Assembly (NCBI GenBank): GCA_934643145.1 | Contig: CAKUBM010000013.1 | Coordinates: 1 to 61,157, forward strand | Length of the DNA stretch: 61,157 nucleotides | Reading direction: 5' to 3' | From: an uncultured Collinsella sp. | GTDB taxonomy: Bacteria; Actinomycetota; Coriobacteriia; Coriobacteriales; Coriobacteriaceae | Part shown: piece after piece, positions 55,426-61,157 of the stretch | How the letters are laid out: the number at the start of each line of letters is the position of its first letter | Position numbering within the stretch: the first letter of the stretch is position 1 | Position numbers and translations under genes: made by a program | The notes under the pieces: generated by a model | Database searches by the model: none | Told to the model about the DNA's origin: nothing | What the model saw: only the letters and a program-made list of their open reading frames with translations

Positions 55426-56811
55426 ATGACGGATCAGGAAGCGCCCGAGCGCGTGCACGTGACAGCCGACGATATCGAGGCCGCCAACGACCTTATCGAC
55501 TTTATCGAGGCATGCCCCAGCATGTTCCATACAGCGGCGACCATTATGGCCGAACTCGATGAGGCGGGCTTTACCTACCTGCCCGAGAACGCGGCGTGGG
55601 ATATCGAGCCGGGCGGTCGCTACTACACTCAGCGCAATACATCGAGTGTAATCGCCTTTAAGGTGGGCGAGGATCTGGCCGCAACGTGGGGCGAGGACGG
55701 CGTTGCCGGCGACTATCATTTCCAGCTCACGGCATCGCATAGCGATTCGCCGACGTTTAAGGTCAAGGCCGTGCCCGAGCTCGACGGTGCAGGCGAGACG
55801 CTGCGCCTGAACACCGAGGCCTACGGCGGCATGATTGACTACACCTGGTTCGACCGCCCGCTAGCGCTGGCCGGTCGCGTGCTGGTGCGCGAAGGCGACC
55901 GTATTGAGAGCCGCCTGCTTGCCACCGAGCGCGAAGTTGCTATCATTCCGAGCCTTGCCATCCACATGAACCGCGGCGTCAACGAGGGCTTTGCGCCCAA
56001 CCGCGCCGTCGACCTGTGCCCGCTCATCAGCGCCGGCGAGCTCAAGCAGGGCGACTTTGATGCCCTGATCGCCGATGAGCTCGATGTGGAACCCGAGCAG
56101 ATCTTGGGCCGTGACCTGTTCCTGGTCAATCGTCAGGATGCACGCATTTGGGGCTGGGCCGACGAGTTTATCTCGACGCCCAAGCTCGACGACCTGGCCT
56201 GCGCCTACACCTCGCTGCAGGCGTTTTTGGGTGCCGAGAACGCGCGCGATGTCTCGGTTTTCTGCTGCTTCGATAACGAGGAGGTTGGCTCCGAGACCAA
56301 GCAGGGCGCCATGTCGACGTTCTTGGCCGACGCGCTGCACCGCATTAACGGGTCGCTCGGCTTCGATGACGAGTCGTACCATCGCGCACTTGCTGCTTCG
56401 ATGCTCGTGAGCTGCGACAACGCGCATGCCGTGCATCCTAACCACGCCGAGAAGTGTGATGCTCGCAACCAGGTGGTGCTCAACGGCGGTATCGTCATCA
56501 AGGAAGCCGCCAACCAGCACTACTGCACCGATGCTTTTAGCCGCGCGGTGTTCCAGGCTATTTGCGACGACGCCGACGTGCCCACGCAGGCCTTTGCCAA
56601 CAAGAGCGACATGGCCGGCGGCTCCACGCTCGGCAACCTCTCCAATATGCAGGCGAGCATGCATGCCGTGGACGTGGGCCTGCCGCAGCTGGCCATGCAC
56701 TCAAGCTACGAGACCGGCGGTGTACGCGACGTCATGTACGCCATCCGCGCCCTCACCGCCTTCTACGAGCGCAACCTAACCATCAACGGCGCCGAAAGCG
56801 TGGAGCTCTAG
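55426..56811 (+). CDS. M18-family aminopeptidase
   Basis: A 461-residue zinc aminopeptidase (aspartyl aminopeptidase family). Metal and catalytic positions are visible in TASHSDSPTFKVKA, LDDLACAYTSLQAF, FDNEEVGSETKQGA (E-E pair) and near the end MHSSYETGGVRD. The start MTDQEAPER follows GGGGAGAG. It acts in cytosolic peptide breakdown. The next gene, a RpiR regulator, begins 2 bp after its stop, so the two may be co-transcribed although their roles differ. Confidence 0.93.
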   Translation: MTDQEAPERVHVTADDIEAANDLIDFIEACPSMFHTAATIMAELDEAGFTYLPENAAWDIEPGGRYYTQRNTSSVIAFKVGEDLAATWGEDGVAGDYHFQLTASHSDSPTFKVKAVPELDGAGETLRLNTEAYGGMIDYTWFDRPLALAGRVLVREGDRIESRLLATEREVAIIPSLAIHMNRGVNEGFAPNRAVDLCPLISAGELKQGDFDALIADELDVEPEQILGRDLFLVNRQDARIWGWADEFISTPKLDDLACAYTSLQAFLGAENARDVSVFCCFDNEEVGSETKQGAMSTFLADALHRINGSLGFDDESYHRALAASMLVSCDNAHAVHPNHAEKCDARNQVVLNGGIVIKEAANQHYCTDAFSRAVFQAICDDADVPTQAFANKSDMAGGSTLGNLSNMQASMHAVDVGLPQLAMHSSYETGGVRDVMYAIRALTAFYERNLTINGAESVEL

Positions 56812-56813
56812 CC

Positions 56814-57665
56814 ATGGGCGCTGAGGTCGACGAATCGGTTCGTGCGCCGGAGGACAGCCGCCCGTCCATCAGGCATTTCAGTCTTATGAATTCACTGCTC
56901 GCGGTGGTTAATCGAAGCCCTCACGACTCTATGGACAGTACACTCGCCCGCTATTTTCTGGAGCGGTTCGACCGACTCGCCGACCTTAACGTCTATGACG
57001 TAGCCGAGGAGTGCTATACATCGCGTTCGGGGATTCGGCGTTTCTGCCAATCGATTGGCTTGGATAACTTCTCGGACCTTAAATCTTATGCGTGGGAATG
57101 GTCGCGTCACCGCCGACTGTTCTCGCGCTATACCGATCATGAGAACTACCGGGACTATCTCGTTGCGGCGCTTGCCGAGATGGACCGTACAATCAACGAA
57201 GCCGTTCCCGAGGAGACGCTCGATCGTCTGGCGCGGCTGCTGTATCGGTCCAGGCGCATCGTGATCCTCACCTCTGACTTTTCGAGTGGCGCCGTGAGGC
57301 AGTTCCAACAGTCGATGCTCTACCTGCACAGGGTAATCGACATCGTCACCGATTCGACGGGAGATATCACTCAACTCGAAGCGTTGACCGGTGACGACGC
57401 CCTTGTCGTTATCTCGGAGCATGGAAATTACGCACGGGCTGTTCGTGCAACCCTCGTGGATTCACCGGTCGTGAGCGTGCTCGTCACCGTTGATGCCGAT
57501 GGTGAGACCATGGCGAACTTTGCACATGCCGTTCGCCTCTCTCCGGCGTCGGCGACGGAGGGACGCACCGTGTTCGCGCAGTACGGGATTACCTATCTCC
57601 TTGATCTTCTCTACAACCGATACTTTGTTCTCTATGGCGGTTCCGAGCTCGCTCGGTTCGCCTAG
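56814..57665 (+). CDS. RpiR-family regulator of the beta-glucoside operon
   Basis: A 283-residue RpiR protein. The N-terminal helix-turn-helix contains LNVYDVAEECYTSRSGIRRF, with CQSIGLDNFSDLKSY. A SIS sugar-phosphate domain follows from about residue 135 (RRIVILTSDFSSGAVRQ, ALVVISEHGNYAR). It lies directly upstream of a PTS EIIBC and a GH1 phospho-beta-glucosidase, so it probably senses a phosphorylated glucoside and controls them. An alternative start is M at 56886. Confidence 0.88.
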   Translation: MGAEVDESVRAPEDSRPSIRHFSLMNSLLAVVNRSPHDSMDSTLARYFLERFDRLADLNVYDVAEECYTSRSGIRRFCQSIGLDNFSDLKSYAWEWSRHRRLFSRYTDHENYRDYLVAALAEMDRTINEAVPEETLDRLARLLYRSRRIVILTSDFSSGAVRQFQQSMLYLHRVIDIVTDSTGDITQLEALTGDDALVVISEHGNYARAVRATLVDSPVVSVLVTVDADGETMANFAHAVRLSPASATEGRTVFAQYGITYLLDLLYNRYFVLYGGSELARFA

Positions 57666-57769
57666 GGTCCAAATCCCGAACCCCGCGCCGAGAGGGGGCC
57701 GTTATATGATGCAGCCATCAGCAAGCGCGCGCTGAGATGCACTACATCAACGGCGAAGGGATAGGCCCC

Positions 57770-59173
57770 ATGGCAGCCAAGAAAGACTATGCGGCGATGT
57801 GTTCGGCCATCGTGTCCGCATGCGGCGGCGAGCAAAATATCGCTAACGTCGCGCACTGTATGACCCGCTTGCGACTTCAGCTCAAAAATGCCGGCGTGTT
57901 TGACGAGAATGCGGCAAAGGCGGTTTCCGGCGTGATCGGGCTTGTCGTCCAGAACGGTGAATATCAGTTTGTGATCGGACAGGACGTACCGAGTCTTTAC
58001 GAGGAGTTTCTCAAGATCGAGGGCATTGCGGTGGGCGGCTCGGTTGACGATCCGCAGGCGGCAATGGTCGACCACAAGGATCACGGAAGCGTCGTCAACG
58101 CTATCCTCTCATTCCTTGGCGGAACGTTTTCCCCGGTCATTCCGGTTATCGTCGCCGGCGGTCTGACGGGTGCCGTGCTCACGCTCCTCGTCAACTTCTG
58201 CGGCGTTTCGAGCGATTCGGGCACGTATCAGTTCTTTTCCTGCATCAATCAGGCGACGTTCTATTTCCTGCCGGTTTTCATCGGCTTTTCCGCCGCCCAG
58301 CGCCTCAAGTCCAACGGCTATCTCGGTGCGTTCCTGGGCGCGGTGCTGCTCTTCTACACCATCGGTCAGGGCAACGATACCGCCTATGATTTCTTTGGCC
58401 TTGCCGTTCCCGCGGTGAGCTACAACTCCACGGTCTTCCCCGTCATCCTGGGCGTGCTGCTCATGAGTGTGGCTTATCGCTGGTTCCAGAGGGTTCTGCC
58501 CGAGGTTCTGCGCACGGTTTTTGTTCCGCTGCTCACCATGCTGGTGACCGTGCCTGTTACGTTGCTCGTTCTGGGTCCCATTGGCTACACCGTGGGCACT
58601 GTACTTGCCGACGTGCTCATCAACGTCTATCGCGCTTGCCCCGCTGCTGCTGTCGCGTTCGTCGGTTGCTTCACCCCGTTCCTCGTCTTCTTTGGTATGA
58701 ATAACGCGCTCTACCCGCTGCAGTTCATCCTTATGGCCGAGGTCGGTTCCGACCCGCTCATCTGTGCCGGCATGACCGCCGCCAACCTTGCCGTCGCCGG
58801 TGCGTGCCTTGCCGCCGCAGCCGTCGAGACCAAGGTGGAGGAGCGTTCCGTCGCGGTGGGCGCCGGCGTCACGGCTATGTGCTCCATCACCGAACCGGGT
58901 GTGTACGGCGTGCTGTTCACCAAGCGCTTCCCGCTCGTGGGCGCCATGATCGGTGGCTGCATTGGCGGCATTATCGCCGGCATCACCGGCATGACGCAAT
59001 ACGTCATCACGGCGTGCAGCTTCATTGCTTTCCCGGCGTATATCGGTGCGGACGGTTCGCTCACGAATCTTGCGCTTGCACTCACGGTCATGGCCGTGTC
59101 TCTCGCCTGCGCCTTTGTGTCGACGTTTGTGCTCGGTAAGCGCGCCGCCGTCAAGGAGCAGGCCGCGGAATAA
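57770..59173 (+). CDS. PTS beta-glucoside-type EIIBC transporter
   Basis: A 467-residue PTS permease. EIIB is N-terminal with phosphocysteine C30 in HCMTRLRL. The EIIC domain from about residue 110 has ten or so helices, with C-S-I-T-E-P-G-V-Y-G matching the conserved substrate loop of the glucose/glucoside class. No EIIA is attached. The start MAAKKDYAAM follows GAAGGGATAGG; a frame beginning 11 codons earlier is less likely. It is followed by a GH1 enzyme and preceded by a RpiR regulator. Confidence 0.9.
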   Translation: MAAKKDYAAMCSAIVSACGGEQNIANVAHCMTRLRLQLKNAGVFDENAAKAVSGVIGLVVQNGEYQFVIGQDVPSLYEEFLKIEGIAVGGSVDDPQAAMVDHKDHGSVVNAILSFLGGTFSPVIPVIVAGGLTGAVLTLLVNFCGVSSDSGTYQFFSCINQATFYFLPVFIGFSAAQRLKSNGYLGAFLGAVLLFYTIGQGNDTAYDFFGLAVPAVSYNSTVFPVILGVLLMSVAYRWFQRVLPEVLRTVFVPLLTMLVTVPVTLLVLGPIGYTVGTVLADVLINVYRACPAAAVAFVGCFTPFLVFFGMNNALYPLQFILMAEVGSDPLICAGMTAANLAVAGACLAAAAVETKVEERSVAVGAGVTAMCSITEPGVYGVLFTKRFPLVGAMIGGCIGGIIAGITGMTQYVITACSFIAFPAYIGADGSLTNLALALTVMAVSLACAFVSTFVLGKRAAVKEQAAE

Positions 59174-59259
59174 CGGGGCTAGCTTCTGTCAAATCGCCTG
59201 AGCCGGGCGCCTTTTCTTGGCGTCCGCCGCTCGGGCTCCGTCGATTATTGGAGACAACC

Positions 59260-60714
59260 ATGGCATACACTACCACGGCTTTCCCGGAGGGGTTCCTTTG
59301 GGGCGCCGCTACGAGCGCCTATCAGGTCGAGGGCGCTGCGTATGAGGATGGCAAGAAGCCGTCTCAGCAGGACATCATCAACCAGCACAGCTACGAGGAA
59401 CGTGGGTTTGCTACCGCCGATATTGCGAGCGACCACTATCATCACTTCCGTGAGGATGTGGCGCTCATGGCCGAGATGGGGCTCAAGGCGTACCGCTTCT
59501 CGATTGCTTGGTCGCGCGTAATCCCCGACGGAACGGGTGCCGTCAACCCGGCGGGTATCAAGTTCTATCATGACCTGATCGACGAGCTTTTGGCGCACGG
59601 TATTGAGCCGATCGTGACACTCTACCACTATGATCTGCCTTGGGCGCTTGTGGAACGTTACGGCGGTTGGATTTCGCGTCAGGTGGTCGACGACTTTGAG
59701 ACCTACGCCCGTTTTGTGATCAACGAATTCAAGGGCCAGGTCAAGTATTGGACGACCATTAACGAGCAATCGATCATCGTTCAGTACTGGACGCAGAAGT
59801 GCTATATCCCCGAGGAACTGCGGGGCGACAATCAGCTGCGCTACCAAATCAACCATCACATGAACCTAGCGCATGCCGTAGCGTGCAACTTGGTTCACGG
59901 GCTCGTGCCCGACGGCATGGTGGGATCTGTAATCGGCTATTCGCCCATTTACCCCCTGACCTCCCATGCCGAGGACGTGATGGCCGCGCAGAACGCGCAC
60001 GATCTGCGCAACGGCTATTACCTGGATATCTACTTCAAGGGCCGCTATACGGATTCTGCCATGGCCTATCTTGAGCGTCACGGTCTGGCGCCCAAGATTG
60101 ATCCGGGCGATATGGAACTCATTGCGAGTGGCACGTCTGACATGCTCGGTATCAACTACTATGCGAGCGAATGTGCACGATGGTGCCCTGATGACGGTTC
60201 CAAGCAGATGCGCTGGAACGGCGTGAACCTCACCGGTAAGAAAGGTGATATTAACGGGTTCGAAACCCATCCCGGGTTCTACGAGATGTGCAAAAATCCC
60301 AACCTCGACACGAATGATTGGGATTGGGCGATCGATCCGATCGGTCTTGAGTATCTGTTGCGCGATATCTACATGCGTTACAACAAACCGCTCATGGTAT
60401 GCGAGAACGGACTGGGGGCGTTCGACGAGCTCACGGCGGATGGCCACGTGCACGACCCGTACCGTATCGACTACCTGGAGAAGCATATCGCGGCCATGAA
60501 GCGTGCCATGGATTACGGCGTAGAGATGCTTGCTTATTGCCCGTGGTCGGCGCTCGACCTGCTGTCGACGAGCAACGGCGTCAAGAAGCGTTATGGCTTT
60601 ATTTATGTCGATCGCACCGATGACGACCCGCGCGAGTGCAAACGTTACCGCAAGGATTCTTTTGCCTGGTACAAGGATGTTATCGAGCGTAATGGTGCAG
60701 GCCTTTCTCTGTAG
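59260..60714 (+). CDS. GH1 6-phospho-beta-glucosidase
   Basis: A 484-residue GH1 barrel. The N-terminal FPEGFLWGAATSAYQVEGA, acid/base E169 in W-T-T-I-N-E-Q and nucleophile E382 in M-V-C-E-N-G-L-G are present. The usual N-E-P is N-E-Q here, a mild variation. Its place after a PTS permease implies cleavage of an imported, 6-phosphorylated beta-glucoside such as cellobiose phosphate. The ribosome site is TTGGAG. Confidence 0.92.
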   Translation: MAYTTTAFPEGFLWGAATSAYQVEGAAYEDGKKPSQQDIINQHSYEERGFATADIASDHYHHFREDVALMAEMGLKAYRFSIAWSRVIPDGTGAVNPAGIKFYHDLIDELLAHGIEPIVTLYHYDLPWALVERYGGWISRQVVDDFETYARFVINEFKGQVKYWTTINEQSIIVQYWTQKCYIPEELRGDNQLRYQINHHMNLAHAVACNLVHGLVPDGMVGSVIGYSPIYPLTSHAEDVMAAQNAHDLRNGYYLDIYFKGRYTDSAMAYLERHGLAPKIDPGDMELIASGTSDMLGINYYASECARWCPDDGSKQMRWNGVNLTGKKGDINGFETHPGFYEMCKNPNLDTNDWDWAIDPIGLEYLLRDIYMRYNKPLMVCENGLGAFDELTADGHVHDPYRIDYLEKHIAAMKRAMDYGVEMLAYCPWSALDLLSTSNGVKKRYGFIYVDRTDDDPRECKRYRKDSFAWYKDVIERNGAGLSL

Positions 60715-60747
60715 ATCTGTTTAAGGGCGGCACACGCTCGCATGTAA

Positions 60748-60778
60748 AGGGCGCCTCTCGGGGCGCCCTCTTTGTTTG
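60748..60778 (+). terminator. Terminator of the beta-glucoside operon
   Basis: AGGGCGCC-TCTCG-GGGCGCCCT followed by CTTTGTTTGT, about 35 bp after the GH1 stop. Confidence 0.8.
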
Positions 60779-60870
60779 TACAGGGTATGACATATTTCAA
60801 TAGCTGCTATACATGCTTTACGTATTGACCATAGTATTTTATGATTGGTTTAGGATGATAAGGAGGAACC

Positions 60871-61157
60871 ATGACTACGGCGGCAGCTCAGATTAACGTG
60901 CGTCTCGATGCCAACCTCAAGCGAACCGGCGATGCTGCGCTCTCCAGCGCCGGCATGACACCGAGCCAAGCGGTGCGTGCGCTCTGGCAACTTGCGGCAT
61001 CTCTGGCTGATCGGCCCGGCGTGCTCCAGGACATCCTTTCGCCCGATCGAGCCCGAGCGGAGCAACGCGAGCGCGAGAAGGCTGCCAAACGCAAGCTCGA
61101 GCTCATCGATCAAGGTTCAGAACTGTTTATCACCGCCTGCCGTGAGTCGGGAATCGA
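60871..61157 (+). CDS. RelB/DinJ-type antitoxin (ribbon-helix-helix), cut by window edge
   Basis: The frame starts at ATG 60871 after a strong AAGGAGG site and runs open to the right edge (95 codons). The N-terminal AAAQINVRLDANLKRTGDAA, then L-S-S-A-G-M-T-P-S-Q-A-V-R-A-L-W, is the classic RelB/DinJ ribbon-helix-helix. A charged helix (R-A-E-Q-R-E-R-E-K-A-A-K-R-K) follows. Such proteins repress their own promoter and neutralise a RelE/YafQ toxin, expected just beyond the window. Confidence 0.85.
   Translation, partial: MTTAAAQINVRLDANLKRTGDAALSSAGMTPSQAVRALWQLAASLADRPGVLQDILSPDRARAEQREREKAAKRKLELIDQGSELFITACRESGI

Overview
The window is GC-rich bacterial DNA with dense, mostly unidirectional gene runs. 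It looks like a gut Coriobacteriia genome, most likely Collinsella or a close relative. That is an inference from gene content and style: fermentative formate metabolism, several PTS and glycoside hydrolase sets, a compact type II-C CRISPR-Cas9 locus, and many hairpin-rich intergenic regions. I ran no database search. No rRNA or tRNA gene was seen.

Layout. 1-300: the 3' end of an IS256/Mutator-type transposase and its terminal repeat. 0.5-5.2 kb: a MarR-controlled heterodimeric ABC exporter. 5.4-7.3 kb: a short-chain dehydrogenase and a KdgT-type sugar-acid permease. 7.8-10.2 kb: pyruvate formate-lyase encoded as two genes, a catalytic body and a separate 83-residue glycyl-radical domain; the activase pflA lies at 17.4 kb. 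10.5-16.1 kb: a sucrose/fructoside locus (LacI regulator, two GH32 enzymes, PTS EIIBC) with LacI-type operators. 16.4-21.1 kb: DegV, PflA, MTA/SAH nucleosidase, EngB GTPase and a ferredoxin-like aldo/keto reductase. 21.1-22.5 kb: a toxin-antitoxin-like pair (DUF3990 and XRE) behind duplicated palindromic operators. 22.8-28.1 kb: aspartate-family amino acid genes (thrB, thrC, aspartokinase, asd). 28.7-35.6 kb: DNA alkyl repair, a glycosyltransferase operon and a divergent two-component system. 35.6-36.25 kb: a tandem array of about ten 61-62 bp hairpin units. 36.3-37.7 kb: a CLC-type (probably fluoride) antiporter behind a leader resembling a fluoride riboswitch with its own terminator.

37.7-46.2 kb is a defence region: cas2, cas1, a tracrRNA gene on the opposite strand, a CRISPR array (39 recognisable repeats, 38 spacers, plus one fossil repeat), a 1004-residue Cas9 and an AbiD/F HEPN gene. 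The tracrRNA anti-repeat shows that crRNAs are made from the minus strand. Repeats decay at the cas9 end, so the young end appears to face cas1. The terminal spacer matches, with only synonymous differences, a gene about 5 kb away encoding a GyrI-like protein, which itself has an SOS-box-like promoter. 47.3-50.8 kb: a MacB/FtsX-type ABC transporter. 50.9-61.2 kb: small regulators, phosphofructokinase, a choloylglycine-hydrolase-like enzyme, an M18 aminopeptidase, a beta-glucoside operon (RpiR, PTS, GH1) and a RelB/DinJ-type antitoxin cut by the window edge.

Two non-coding themes run through the window. Seven long nested inverted repeats are unrelated in sequence but alike in build. A 43-bp palindromic element is dispersed in four copies, one of them inside a coding sequence.
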